Assembly (NCBI RefSeq): GCF_018678075.1
Contig: NZ_JAHHIR010000080.1
Span: 1-62,503 of the forward strand
Source: Epibacterium ulvae
GTDB lineage: Bacteria; Pseudomonadota; Alphaproteobacteria; Rhodobacterales; Rhodobacteraceae
Direction of reading: 5' to 3'
DNA length: 62,503 bases
Both the position numbers and the translations under genes were made by a program. The notes below the pieces were generated by a model, which saw nothing but the letters and a program-made list of their open reading frames with translations, ran no database searches and had not been told where the DNA came from. How positions within the stretch are numbered: position 1 is the first letter of the stretch; every line of letters starts with the position of its first letter. This document shows, piece after piece, positions 1 to 9,044 of the stretch.

Positions 1-13
1 GAGCTGCTCATCC

Positions 14-622
14 GTGAATCGTGCCTTCATTTGTCCGTCCTTTTGTTGGGCGGACTCTACACTAATCTGGAGGAGTTTTAGGGGCTCAGGTCACGGATCA
101 CACAGTGTCATCTATCGACCCTCCACAGCGCAGGATGTGAACGCCGTTTTTGCCATCACTGAAAGCGCGGTTCAACGCCTGAGCCCTTCCCCTTACGCGC
201 CAGAAGTGGTGGCAACCTGGATGGCCAACCGCAGCCCAGACTATTACAAGGCCGCTTGCGCCGCAGGGGCGGTTTGGATCGCTGAGCTGGACCGTGAACC
301 TGTGGGCTACAGTCAGGGCGTCCCGGGTGAGATCCTTCGCCTGTTTGTGGCAAGCCAAGCCTCGGGGCGTGGGATTGGTCGAGGCTTAATGAAGAAAGCG
401 CTGGCGCAGGCTTTGCAGCGCGCACTCGTAGGCGGATACACGCAGCCCGTTCAGGAAACTGTACCAAGCACCACACGTTGTGTCCGCGTGTCCTCCAGCC
501 TGGGTGCCGTATGCTTTTATCAAAAATGGGGATTCCGCGAAGTTGCACGCGGCTCTGTCCCGGGTCGTGAGGCTTTGCCTGCCATTGAGATCGTCCGGAT
601 GGAAGCGGAATTCCCTCTGTAG
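14..622 (+). CDS. GNAT family N-acetyltransferase
   Basis: Predicted acetyl-CoA dependent N-acetyltransferase; the substrate is unknown. The reading frame shows the GNAT order: an N-terminal strand-helix region, a central acidic/hydrophobic strand ending in LRLFV, then the acetyl-CoA pyrophosphate loop RGIGRG (about residue 118), and a C-terminal FYQKWGF segment typical of the last motif. The start is uncertain. The first 30 or so residues before IYRPST do not look like GNAT sequence. A purine-rich ribosome-binding-like stretch lies at about 69-75 but no ATG, GTG or TTG in this frame follows it, so either the ATG at 14 or a rare ATC start near 110 is used, or a small indel has occurred. Family call fairly sure, start not. 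Confidence 0.72.
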   Translation: MNRAFICPSFCWADSTLIWRSFRGSGHGSHSVIYRPSTAQDVNAVFAITESAVQRLSPSPYAPEVVATWMANRSPDYYKAACAAGAVWIAELDREPVGYSQGVPGEILRLFVASQASGRGIGRGLMKKALAQALQRALVGGYTQPVQETVPSTTRCVRVSSSLGAVCFYQKWGFREVARGSVPGREALPAIEIVRMEAEFPL

Positions 623-1034
623 CTGCCGCGTTCACCACGCGCCGCCCCTTTCGCCCAGACCACCAACGTCTCCCGCCCCCTGCCCCTGCGCTCTGCTTTT
701 GCAGATCACCGGTTCAGGCGTTGGGCGTGGCACCGGGCCTTTGGCCCGGTGCCACGCCCAACTGGCCAAGGGGATTTTACATCCCCACAGGCCGGGCGGG
801 AGGAGTTCGATTGCATCTTTTCAATAGGTCGTGTATTGAGACGTAACTGCAGCTGAAGACCGTCCAAACGCGTGATCAAATATCCTACATCAAGTCGGTT
901 TCGATATCAGCTTCCGTTCTTAAAAACCGCGGATACCTCTTTGAAACGCCTGCCCAGATAGTAACGCACATTTCAATCTTCGCCCTACATCAACAGGTTA
1001 GCCGCCCCGTCCACAAAGACCCGAGGTCGCAGTA
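623..1034. other. Intergenic region containing a hairpin repeat
   Basis: No supported gene. The first part (670-802) is a GC-rich palindromic repeat described separately. The rest (about 840-1034) is AT-richer and shows no ribosome binding site with a plausible frame, no tRNA-like fold and no clear promoter. Confidence 0.6.
670..802. repeat. GC-rich hairpin repeat, copy 1
   Basis: The element is bounded by CTCCCGCC on the left and GGGCGGGAG on the right. Its core is a perfect 20-bp inverted repeat (720-739 and 743-762) with a TTT loop. The right arm ends in GCCACGCCCAAC, which is shared with the copy near 10.98 kb. There is no long T run on either side, so it is not a simple terminator. It belongs to a small family in this window with the same edges and three-base loops. 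Confidence 0.75.
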
Positions 1035-1768
1035 TCAACCCTTCCAAAAGCTGGCCTGACACCTATCTGCGGAATGCGGTAGGCACGTTTGGTCTTGTGC
1101 CAACACTCGCAGAATGTCGTGAAAGGTCTTCGACAGTTCCAGAAGTTGGGCCTCACACCGAGCGGTAAGGTTCAATGCGTATCGTATTTCCCTATCCGTC
1201 AATTTCAGCTCAACTCGGCCGTCCTCAAGCCGACACTCATGAAAATAGTAGAGGTCATGACACCTCGCGCAAGCGGTGACGTAAGCATGAAGCATCCACA
1301 TCCCCTTGGATGCCAAAGTACCACTCAGCAAATGATGGGCCAAATGTTCAGTTACGCAATAACAGCCGCCAAACAGGCCGTGTTGATCGCTGGAACGGTT
1401 GCCAGCAACCAGTCTTTGAGCGCATTCCATTGCGCGCCATCAGACGCGTCTATCGCGTCGCTCGCAGTGTCCAACATGATGCGACCGGCCCCATACTCAG
1501 CAAAGGCACAATAGATCACGTGAGACAGGCAAGGCAGAATGCGGTCTCTTGCTTGCGCGTCCGTTTCTGACATGTTCCAAAGCCGAGGCAAAGCTGCAAA
1601 GATTACTGGGTAAAGCGTTTCCCGGTGGTAGAGTTTCTCCCAAAACAGATCCTCCGCTAACCCGTTGTCCCAGCGCACCAAAAGCTGATTGAGAACGCTT
1701 GAGACGTCTTCGACGCCGCAAGCACCCGGTAGGCAACGCCAAATCTCATGATCCAAATCTATTTTCAA
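1035..1768 (-). pseudogene. Hypothetical protein gene, probable frameshift
   Basis: Two overlapping minus-strand open frames appear to be halves of one gene. The upstream half (1352-1768, 138 codons, starting MKIDLDHEIW) looks like a helical protein. It ends abruptly in AAVIA, and the coherent sequence continues in another frame as VTEHLAHHLLSG and HAYVTACARCHDLYY, down to 1035. Joining them near 1350-1360 gives one protein of about 240 residues. I do not recognise the family; the CxxC pair in the second half could be a metal site. The base composition is lower in GC than the core genes. The break could be real decay or a sequence error. Confidence 0.5.
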
Positions 1769-1873
1769 CGATCAAAGCGTGCCTGAATTGCCAGAAAACG
1801 ATTGGACGACATAAACGTAAAAAACCCGCAGGACGTGCAGGAGTATCCTTTATGTCCAATTTGACCATAACCA

Positions 1874-2170
1874 CTACTCTAGTGGCAGTTCAAAAACCGC
1901 TGTGGCAAGTTGCAGCGCCCGTGCGTTCTGGTCCGCACGTCCTGAACCAAGCCCCATGTGGTCGATCTCAACCCAGAGGAAATACGTGACAACATCCTGA
2001 ATGCTATCCCCGTGTTGGCGCATCTTGATCGCCTGCGACATATAGCGATCATACTCATCCTCGAAGGGTTGGCCCTTCCAGCCTCCCATAATTTCACTGA
2101 GGCCAATTGGGTCCCAAAGGGTCCAAGCCAGCTCCCTCGCCTTCTCGGCAACACCGATGGATTGTTCCAT
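1874..2170 (-). CDS. Hypothetical protein (98 aa)
   Basis: A small acidic cytoplasmic protein without signal peptide or membrane segment. It starts MEQSIGVAEKARELAW after an AAAGGCGC ribosome-binding stretch seven bases upstream. It has a tryptophan-rich N-terminal half (AWTLWDPIGL) and a helical C-terminal half. I do not recognise the family. It lies downstream of proS and its terminator on the same strand and upstream of the frameshifted gene, in a stretch of lower GC, which suggests accessory DNA. Small toxin-immunity style proteins often look like this, but nothing here proves that role. Confidence 0.6.
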   Translation of the reverse strand: MEQSIGVAEKARELAWTLWDPIGLSEIMGGWKGQPFEDEYDRYMSQAIKMRQHGDSIQDVVTYFLWVEIDHMGLGSGRADQNARALQLATAVFELPLE

Positions 2171-2212
2171 GCGCCTTTACCCACGTTTGATGCAACCGCG
2201 CCGTCTTGTGCT

Positions 2213-2253
2213 AAAAAAAGCTCCCGCACGGTTTCGCGTGCGGGAGCTTTTTT
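2213..2253 (-). terminator. Rho-independent terminator of proS
   Basis: A perfect 11-bp stem (GCTCCCGCACG at 2220-2230 with its complement at 2237-2247) has a 6-base loop and is flanked by six A on the left and six T on the right. It can act in both directions. The natural user is proS, whose stop codon is about 20 bases away. Confidence 0.9.
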
Positions 2254-2273
2254 CACCAACCCACTGGGTTAGA

Positions 2274-3629
2274 TCAGAACCCCTGCGGGGTTGGGTGATC
2301 TTTGTAGATCTCGATGATCTTGGCCACGGCCGCTTCGGGTGCCAGCTCTTCGCTTTCGCCGCTACGGCGCGACGTCAGTTCGACCACGCCGTTTTTGAGA
2401 CCACGAGGCCCCACGGTAATGCGCCAGGGCAGACCGATCAGATCCATGGTCGCGAATTTGCCACCGGCGCGTTCCTTGCGATCATCATACAGCGGATCAA
2501 GTCCGGCGGCGGTCAGCTGCGCGTAAAGGTCATCACAGGCTGCATTGGCGGCCTCGTCCCCTTGTTTGAGGTTCACGATCCCACAGTGGAACGGGGTAAC
2601 ACCTTCGGGCCAGATGATGCCATTGTCGTCGTGGTTGGCCTCAATAATGGCGCCCAGCAGGCGAGACACACCAATGCCGTGACTGCCCATGTGCACAGGT
2701 TGTGGCTTGCCTTCACTCGCTTGAACAGTAGCGCCCAGCGCTTCGGAGTATTTGGTGCCAAAGTAGAAGATCTGGCCGACCTCAATCCCGCGTGCCACGC
2801 GACGGCGCTCTTCGGGCACTTCGTCAAACAGCGCCGCTTCATGAGTTTCATCAGTGCGCGCGTATTTGGTGGTGAACTCTTCCAGCACGCCCTGGCACTC
2901 TTCAACGCTGTCGTAGTCAATCTCACGATCGCCAAAGGTCAGATCGGTAACCGCGCTGTCATAGAAAACTTCACTCTCGCCTGTTTCAGCCAGCACCAGG
3001 AATTCATGGGTATAGTCGCCACCGATGGGACCACCATCCGCACGCATCGGGATCGCCTGCAGACCCATGCGTTCATAGGTGCGCAAATACGTCACCAGAT
3101 GGCGGTTATAGGCATGCAGCGCATCTTCCTTGGTCAGGTCAAAGTTATACCCGTCCTTCATCAGGAACTCACGGCCGCGCATCACGCCGAACCGCGGGCG
3201 GATCTCGTCGCGGAATTTCCACTGGATGTGGTAGAGCGTCAGCGGCAGATCTTTGTACGAGCTGACATGGGCGCGGAAGATGTCGGTGATCATCTCTTCG
3301 TTGGTCGGGCCAAACAGCATGTCGCGATCGTGGCGGTCATTGATGCGCAGCATCTCTTCGCCGTAGTCATCGTAGCGCCCGGATTCCTTCCACAGCTCTG
3401 CAGGCTGCATCGTTGGCATCAACAGCGGGATGTGACCGGCGCGCATCTGTTCTTCGTGCACGATGCCTTCGATCTTTTTCAGAACCTTAAAGCCCAGCGG
3501 CAGCCAGGAATAGATCCCAGCCGAAGATTGTTTGATCATACCAGCGCGCAGCATCAACCGGTGGCTGACAATCTGGGCCTCAGAAGGGTTCTCTTTGAGA
3601 ACCGGCAGGAAGTAACGGGACAGGCGCAT
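2274..3629 (-). CDS. proS: Prolyl-tRNA synthetase
   Basis: Charges tRNA-Pro with proline in the cytoplasm; class II synthetase. Class II signatures are visible: motif 1 region around [11 protein letters not shown], motif 2 with [17 protein letters not shown], and motif 3 near [11 protein letters not shown]. An anticodon-binding domain fills the C-terminal third ([20 protein letters not shown]). At 451 residues it is the short alphaproteobacterial form, which lacks the large editing insertion of the roughly 570-residue enterobacterial enzyme. The start MRLSRYFLP at 3629 is chosen because GGAG lies just upstream and the family begins here; the open frame extends 30 codons further without likeness. 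A strong terminator follows. Confidence 0.96.
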   Translation of the reverse strand: MRLSRYFLPVLKENPSEAQIVSHRLMLRAGMIKQSSAGIYSWLPLGFKVLKKIEGIVHEEQMRAGHIPLLMPTMQPAELWKESGRYDDYGEEMLRINDRHDRDMLFGPTNEEMITDIFRAHVSSYKDLPLTLYHIQWKFRDEIRPRFGVMRGREFLMKDGYNFDLTKEDALHAYNRHLVTYLRTYERMGLQAIPMRADGGPIGGDYTHEFLVLAETGESEVFYDSAVTDLTFGDREIDYDSVEECQGVLEEFTTKYARTDETHEAALFDEVPEERRRVARGIEVGQIFYFGTKYSEALGATVQASEGKPQPVHMGSHGIGVSRLLGAIIEANHDDNGIIWPEGVTPFHCGIVNLKQGDEAANAACDDLYAQLTAAGLDPLYDDRKERAGGKFATMDLIGLPWRITVGPRGLKNGVVELTSRRSGESEELAPEAAVAKIIEIYKDHPTPQGF

Positions 3630-3773
3630 CTTGGCTCCATCAAATGTGTCTTGAGGTTTGAGGAGTGGTTTAGAAGCTGCGTGCACGCGGGGCAAGGGCG
3701 GAGATACGCAGGACAGCATTGGCAGGCGCGACAGGATTGCGCTAGACTCGCGTCAAAGGTGATTTGACGGGCG

Positions 3774-5240
3774 ATGGAATTTGAGGCTGTGCTGAACGCA
3801 AACATGGAAGAGATAGTGCGTGAAATCCTTCTGGATTTGGACGAAAACGAAGACGCAATCGGAAAAAACGAACCCAAAGAATTCCCTCCCATGCTCGGCC
3901 TTGGAGACGGGAACGTTGTCTATGTAACACGAAAGACAGTAGAGCTCGCGAACCGACTGCGTCGTGCAGTTTATTCAATAGAAACAGATCCCAAACAATT
4001 CTTTACGCATAAAGACTTCAAAAACGTTGTGGAGCACGCTGTCGCCAATACCCTTCTCGAAGTTAGGACAGGCGGAAACACTGAAGAAAACTGCCAGTCG
4101 TTTTTAAAACATTTCGAGAACTATGTCGGCGACTCGATCGACAAAATTAAGGACCAGGGTGGGCGAGAGTACTGCTTTGGCTGTTCGCTGGTTAGCGAAC
4201 CAAACGTATCTCCCTTCGATATTGGGTCTGTGCGATTTGAACCGCGTGCAGTTTGGTTGGAACGCAAATCAACCGAAAAGCGCACTTCCAAAATAGGGGC
4301 ACGCAGCAGGGTTATCGAGATCACTCAAGGCGAACTACCATCACAAATATCATCATCTACCAAACGGCGAATTTTGAGACATTGGAACGGAGAAACACTT
4401 CGTCCCCGGCGCCCCTCCAAAGACTCATGCACAGAGGGGTCGATCCTTAACGCCGTAGGAGAATTTCCCTATGTAAGCACTGTAACAATGCCCGGCCTTG
4501 GAAGTGATCTGAGCTACACACGCGCGCCAAAGGCAGTCCAAACAGCTCTCACCGGGATTTCTTTGATGTGGACACAGCCCTCAAGTGCGCTTCAAGGGCT
4601 ATCGTTTTCATATCGCGCAGAGCAGAGAGACAGCCCCATTTTGTTTTTCACAAAAAGCGGCTTAGCGCTCGGAGGGGTGCATCAATACGTTAGGCCCTAC
4701 GCCTCTTACATAGACGAAACACCGTTTGAAAAAATGCTAACAAGGTTTGACCCCGTTCTTAAATCCGTGGGGGATGTAATTGAGTGGAATTTGTCGCCAA
4801 AGGGTCAATACTCGAATCCAGCTGTTCGCGGTGTGCTTTCCCAAGCGCTTTATTGGTTTCGAAACGCTTGCATTGCCGAAATGGACCTTGTGGCAATTAC
4901 GGGATTTGCAACCTGTTTGGACATCCTATCGCTAGGTCAATATGAGACTCAACGCTTGGCCCTTATCAGCAAGATGTGCGAAGCCGATCCCGACAGCGAA
5001 TTTCTGAATGACGGAACGACCATCAAAGAGTTCTTAAAACGCGTATTTGACGGGCGCCGGAGAATGCTTCACGGCCCATTCAGCGGCAGCGGAACGCAAA
5101 AGTGGGACGACCAGTTTACGCAGGACTGGATCGAAGTTAGGTCCCAAGTCGAATACCTAGCAAGGTCGTGCTTAGTCGGATGCTTAGATTGGGCTTTTCG
5201 TAACCCAAGCCAAGATACCCCAAATAGCTTTGTAAAATAA
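3774..5240 (+). CDS. HEPN-domain protein, possible RNase/defence factor
   Basis: A 488-residue soluble protein. The C-terminal 120 or so residues look like an ApeA-type HEPN domain. They contain the RX4H ribonuclease motif as R428-R-R-M-L-H433 followed by G, preceded by a helical segment with ALYWFRNACIAEMDL. HEPN proteins with this motif are usually metal-independent RNases in toxin-antitoxin or anti-phage systems. The N-terminal 300 residues are unfamiliar and could be a sensor. The gene is clearly lower in GC and uses more A/T-ending codons than proS and the next gene, which suggests horizontal transfer. There is no partner antitoxin next to it. HEPN call moderate; the defence role is inference. 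Confidence 0.62.
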   Translation: MEFEAVLNANMEEIVREILLDLDENEDAIGKNEPKEFPPMLGLGDGNVVYVTRKTVELANRLRRAVYSIETDPKQFFTHKDFKNVVEHAVANTLLEVRTGGNTEENCQSFLKHFENYVGDSIDKIKDQGGREYCFGCSLVSEPNVSPFDIGSVRFEPRAVWLERKSTEKRTSKIGARSRVIEITQGELPSQISSSTKRRILRHWNGETLRPRRPSKDSCTEGSILNAVGEFPYVSTVTMPGLGSDLSYTRAPKAVQTALTGISLMWTQPSSALQGLSFSYRAEQRDSPILFFTKSGLALGGVHQYVRPYASYIDETPFEKMLTRFDPVLKSVGDVIEWNLSPKGQYSNPAVRGVLSQALYWFRNACIAEMDLVAITGFATCLDILSLGQYETQRLALISKMCEADPDSEFLNDGTTIKEFLKRVFDGRRRMLHGPFSGSGTQKWDDQFTQDWIEVRSQVEYLARSCLVGCLDWAFRNPSQDTPNSFVK

Positions 5241-5261
5241 GCGTTCAATGACAAGTCCCCG

Positions 5262-5356
5262 CGCCTGACTTTAGGGAGGTGCAAAGCGCCTTCGTCGTAC
5301 TGAAAGCACGCCTATGGCGTGACGGGAAGGTCAGGCGTTGCCCGCCTTTGGCGGGC
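5262..5356. repeat. Hairpin cluster, possible repeat-family member
   Basis: An outer inverted repeat (CGCCTGAC at 5262-5269 with GTCAGGCG at 5330-5337) encloses a small hairpin CACGCC-TAT-GGCGTG (5307-5321). It is followed by a hairpin GCCCGCC-TTT-GGCGGGC (5340-5356). The three-base loops resemble the other hairpin repeats in this window, but the CTCCCGCC edges are missing. Confidence 0.5.
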
Positions 5357-5399
5357 TGGGTGCAAGGAAACTACCCCATCCCCAGCAAATCCCACTCTG

Positions 5400-5460
5400 T
5401 CCCCGGCTTATCCACGCCCGTCTGATCTGCGGGACTTGCAACCGGGGGCGTGGTCGGGGA
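5400..5460. repeat. Imperfect inverted repeat before the AI-2E-family gene
   Basis: TCCCCG...CCACGCCC (5400-5419) is matched by GGGCGTGG...CGGGGA (5446-5460). The arm CCACGCCC recalls the conserved block of the hairpin repeats. It lies 44 bases before the next start codon and could fold in the leader RNA. Confidence 0.4.
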
Positions 5461-5503
5461 GAAATGGCGCGTGGATTTGTAAATTTAGCCTCAAGGAGCC
5501 GTT

Positions 5504-6652
5504 ATGGCCTTGCCTGCGAAGAAACAGTTTCAATATTGGGGCGTTGCGGCGGTGGTTTTTGCCGTGGTCATGTGGGCGCTTGGCGATGTGCTGCTGCCCT
5601 TTATCCTAGGCGCGGCGATTGCCTATATGATCGACCCGGTCGCCGACCGGCTGGAAGACTGGGGCCTGTCGCGCACCGGGGCGACGGCGGCGATTACCAT
5701 TGGCGCGCTTGTGGTCTTTTTGCTGGTCCTGCTGATCGTGCTGCCGACCCTAATTGGTCAGATGATCGATCTGGTGCGGGTCCTGCCAGATGTGCTGGGC
5801 AATCTGCGCAGTTTCGCGCAAGACCAGTTCCCGCAGATCTTTGACCAGCAAAGCCGGATCCATCAGATCCTTGAGACCTTTAGCACGACGCTGCGCGAGA
5901 AATCCGTGGTGATCCTTGAGACCGCGCTTGGCTCGGCGGTGTCCTTGTTGAATGTGCTGGTGCTGTTGGTGATTGCGCCCGTGGTGTCGGTCTATCTGTT
6001 GTTAGACTGGGACCGGATGATCGCGCGTATTGATGCCTTGCTGCCGCTGGATCATGCGCCGGTGATCCGCAAGTTGGCGGGTGATGTGGACGCGGTGATT
6101 GCCTCCTTCATTCGTGGCATGGGCACGGTCTGTCTGATCCTGGGCACCTATTACGCGGTGGCTTTGATGGCGGTGGGGCTGAACTTTGGCCTGGCGGTTG
6201 GCTTTGTGGCGGGGCTGGTGACGTTCATCCCCTACCTCGGCTCCTTGATTGGCGGCGCGCTGGCCATCGGGCTGGCGCTGTTTCAATATTGGGGCGCGAT
6301 CGAGGTTGTGGATGGCGATACGATCACCCATGCCACCGACTGGTTCCGCATCGGCGTTGTCGCGGCGATTTTCATTGCAGGTCAAGTGGTTGAGGGCAAC
6401 TTCCTCACCCCGAAACTGGTCGGAAATTCGGTCGGTCTGCACCCGGTCTGGCTGCTGCTGGCCCTGTCGGTGTTCGGCGCGCTGTTTGGCTTTGTCGGCA
6501 TGTTGGTCGCGGTGCCGATTGCGGCAGCCCTTGGGGTTCTGGCGCGGTTTCTGGTGGATCAATATCTGGACAGTCGCCTGTATCGGGGCCTGACCATTCA
6601 CGAACGTCTGGCCGAGGAAATCGCAGAGGCGGCGGCCGAGGACGAGGCCTGA
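5504..6652 (+). CDS. AI-2E family transporter (PerM-like membrane protein)
   Basis: An integral inner-membrane protein of 382 residues in the family of PerM/YdiK/TqsA. These are variously linked to autoinducer-2 export, ion antiport or small-molecule permeation, so the substrate cannot be read from the sequence. About eight hydrophobic segments are seen: a pair at the N-terminus (residues 10-45), one near 60-90, a soluble amphipathic region near 95-150, then a cluster from 150 to the end with GLVTFIPYLGSLIGG and a conserved PKLVG segment. The start ATG follows AAGGAG by six bases. Its stop codon directly abuts the next start (TGA ATG), so it is co-transcribed and translationally coupled with the DnaA-like gene. 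Confidence 0.9.
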   Translation: MALPAKKQFQYWGVAAVVFAVVMWALGDVLLPFILGAAIAYMIDPVADRLEDWGLSRTGATAAITIGALVVFLLVLLIVLPTLIGQMIDLVRVLPDVLGNLRSFAQDQFPQIFDQQSRIHQILETFSTTLREKSVVILETALGSAVSLLNVLVLLVIAPVVSVYLLLDWDRMIARIDALLPLDHAPVIRKLAGDVDAVIASFIRGMGTVCLILGTYYAVALMAVGLNFGLAVGFVAGLVTFIPYLGSLIGGALAIGLALFQYWGAIEVVDGDTITHATDWFRIGVVAAIFIAGQVVEGNFLTPKLVGNSVGLHPVWLLLALSVFGALFGFVGMLVAVPIAAALGVLARFLVDQYLDSRLYRGLTIHERLAEEIAEAAAEDEA

Positions 6653-7354
6653 ATGGCCCAACAGCTCAGCTTTGATCTGCCGACAAAACCGGCGCTGGAG
6701 CGGGAGGACTTCTTTGTAGCGCCGTCGAATGCGATGGCGGTGGCTTTGCTTGATCCGGCGTTTCACTGGCCCAGTGGCAAGATGGTTCTGACCGGACCCA
6801 AAGGTGCAGGCAAAACCCACTTGGCCCATGTCTGGGCGCGCCAGTCCGGGGCTTGGGTTATCCCTGCCCATGCCTTGCCCCATGAGGACATCGCCACCCT
6901 CTCCGAAGGTCCGATGGTAGTAGAAGACGTCCCCGATATTGCGCTGGACCCCGCCGCACAAGAAGCGCTGTTTCACCTTCACAATCTGGTGCTGGCGGCA
7001 GGTCATGCCCTGATGATGACCGGCCGGCCTGCGCCAAACCATTGGTCGCTGACCCTGCCCGATCTGCAAAGCCGGGTGCAGGCGGCAACCCACGCCGAAT
7101 TGCAGGCCCCCGATGATGCGTTGCTCGCGGTGGTGCTGGCAAAACTGTTCAATGATCGCCAGATTGCCCCAAAACCCGACGTGATCCCCTATCTGGTGGC
7201 CCATATGGATCGCACCTTTGCGGAGGCCGCACAGATTGTCGCCCGGCTGGATCAGCTGTCGCTTAGCGAGAAGCGCAGCCTGTCGCGCCCCTTGGCCATC
7301 CGGGCGCTGTCGGATCTGGCGTCACCGGGGCAAGATGAGCTTCCCCTCGAATAA
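6653..7354 (+). CDS. hdaA: DnaA-like ATPase HdaA, regulator of replication initiation
   Basis: A 233-residue AAA+ protein related to DnaA domain III but without the DNA-binding domain IV, as in Hda. In Caulobacter, HdaA works with the DNA-polymerase sliding clamp to stimulate ATP hydrolysis by DnaA and prevent over-initiation. A Walker A motif GPKGAGKT is at about residue 46-53. A Walker B-like strand is MVVEDV, and the sensor region contains MMTGRPAP. The N-terminal QQLSFDLP matches the clamp-binding motif seen in Hda proteins (QLxFDLP type), which strongly supports this role. The gene starts immediately after the transporter stop codon. The order transporter, hdaA, ppx is, to my knowledge, common in Rhodobacterales. 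Confidence 0.88.
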   Translation: MAQQLSFDLPTKPALEREDFFVAPSNAMAVALLDPAFHWPSGKMVLTGPKGAGKTHLAHVWARQSGAWVIPAHALPHEDIATLSEGPMVVEDVPDIALDPAAQEALFHLHNLVLAAGHALMMTGRPAPNHWSLTLPDLQSRVQAATHAELQAPDDALLAVVLAKLFNDRQIAPKPDVIPYLVAHMDRTFAEAAQIVARLDQLSLSEKRSLSRPLAIRALSDLASPGQDELPLE

Positions 7355-7445
7355 TGCACAGTTTATGGGCAAATGCGGTGGCCTGCCCAAAAGTTTCACG
7401 CTAGTTTGAGGGTGATATGACCCTGCCACGAATCCCGGATCTGCC

Positions 7446-8987
7446 ATGAACGAAGCCTCCGAAATTGCAACAGATTGGGGAGGTTACGGCCCTCCGTTGT
7501 TTAACAACCCGGATGTGCGCGCCCTGTCGCGGGTGGGTGTGGTGGATGTTGGCTCCAACTCGGTGCGGATGGTGGTGTTTGACGGCGCGGCGCGCAGCCC
7601 CGCTTATTTCTTTAACGAAAAGATCATGTGCGCGCTTGGCGCGGGCCTGTCGGAAACCGGTAAGCTGAACCCCGAGGGGCGCGAACGGGCCTTGGCCGCG
7701 ATGCAGCGGTTCAAGCTGTTGGCGGATGGGATGAAGCTGCCGCATCTGACTGTGGTCGCCACTGCTGCGGTGCGGGATGCCCAGGATGGCGCCGATTTCT
7801 GCGCCGATGTGTTGCGCGAAACCGGCTTGGTGATCCATGTGATCGACGGCCCGGAAGAGGCGCGCCTGTCGGCGCAGGGCGTGCTGCTCGGCTGGCCCGG
7901 TGCCTATGGGTTGATCTGCGACATCGGTGGCTCCTCACTGGAGCTGGCCGAGATCCAGGACAATACGGTGGGCCGGCGCGTGACCTCAGATCTCGGGCCC
8001 TTGAAGCTGAAAGAGATCAAGGGCGGCAAACGCGGACGCCAAGCTCATATTGACGCTGTTGTCAGCACGTTGAAAACACAGATGGGTCCCCAACGCGACC
8101 GATTGTTTCTGGTTGGCGGCAGCTGGCGCGCGATTGCCCGCATCGATATGGAGCGGCGCGGCTATCCGTTGAAGGTCCAGCATGAATACCGGATGTCGGT
8201 AAAGGCCGTGCAGGCCACAGCGAAATACATTGCCAAGGCGGATCTACAAGAGCTGCGCCGGACCTGTGGAATTTCCAGCTCGCGGATGTCGCTGGTGCCC
8301 TATGCAGCCGAGGTTCTGTCGCGGCTGGTCAAGACCTTCAAACCGCGAGACATCGCCATCTCAAGCTATGGCATCCGCGAGGGGCTGCTGTTTGAACAGA
8401 TGCCACAGGCGTTGCGCGACCGTGACCCTCTGATTGAGGCCTGCCGGTTTGCCGAAGACAAGGACGCGCGCCTGCCCGGTTTTGGACGTGCGCTTTATGA
8501 TTTTGTGCTGCCGCTGTTTCCCCGCGCAGATACATCCAAGAAACGGCTGATCAAAGCGGCCTGCCTGCTGCATGACGTGAGCTGGCGCGCCCATCCCGAT
8601 TACCGCGCCGAGGTCTGTTTTGAGAATGCAACCCGTGCCAATCTTGGCGGTCTGCGCCATTCTGAACGGGTGTTTGTGGGCCTTGCACTGACGTCGCGCT
8701 ACAGCAAACGCCGCCCGGCCGCGCGTTTTCGGCAGTTGTTCGATCTGATCGACGACAAGCAGCGCCAAGAAGCAGAAATCCTGGGACGCGCCATGCGTTT
8801 CGGCGCCATGCTGGTGGTCAGCACCGACACTGAAATCGGCACGTTCAAATGGCAGCCACGCAAAAAAGTGCTGGAGCTGCGGCTCGACAAAAGCACCGCG
8901 CCGATGTTCACCGAAACGGCAGAGGCACGGTTCAAATCGCTCTGTGACGCGCTGGACGCCGAAGGATCACTGCGCGTCGGCCGTTAA
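7446..8987 (+). CDS. ppx: Ppx/GppA family exopolyphosphatase
   Basis: A 513-residue phosphatase expected to remove phosphate from polyphosphate chains and/or the 5' phosphate of pppGpp. The actin-like ATPase fold shows its phosphate loops: GVVDVGSNSVRMVVFDG (about residues 32-48), the TAAVRDAQDG segment, EEARLSAQG, and the second glycine loop CDIGGSSLEL. The C-terminal half contains an HD-like helical region with LLHDVSWRAHPDYR, normal for the longer Ppx forms. It lies 91 bases after hdaA on the same strand. Whether it prefers polyphosphate or pppGpp cannot be decided from the sequence. Confidence 0.9.
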   Translation: MNEASEIATDWGGYGPPLFNNPDVRALSRVGVVDVGSNSVRMVVFDGAARSPAYFFNEKIMCALGAGLSETGKLNPEGRERALAAMQRFKLLADGMKLPHLTVVATAAVRDAQDGADFCADVLRETGLVIHVIDGPEEARLSAQGVLLGWPGAYGLICDIGGSSLELAEIQDNTVGRRVTSDLGPLKLKEIKGGKRGRQAHIDAVVSTLKTQMGPQRDRLFLVGGSWRAIARIDMERRGYPLKVQHEYRMSVKAVQATAKYIAKADLQELRRTCGISSSRMSLVPYAAEVLSRLVKTFKPRDIAISSYGIREGLLFEQMPQALRDRDPLIEACRFAEDKDARLPGFGRALYDFVLPLFPRADTSKKRLIKAACLLHDVSWRAHPDYRAEVCFENATRANLGGLRHSERVFVGLALTSRYSKRRPAARFRQLFDLIDDKQRQEAEILGRAMRFGAMLVVSTDTEIGTFKWQPRKKVLELRLDKSTAPMFTETAEARFKSLCDALDAEGSLRVGR

Positions 8988-9044
8988 GGTGATTTCACGG
9001 GTCTCTACGCCCGGTTTTCGGGGCGCAACGATGCGGTCTGCGCC

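Noticed and set aside
2157-3767. Plus-strand open frame of 536 codons opposite proS
   Set aside because: Shadow of proS; it reads through the proS terminator and has no ribosome binding site or domain.
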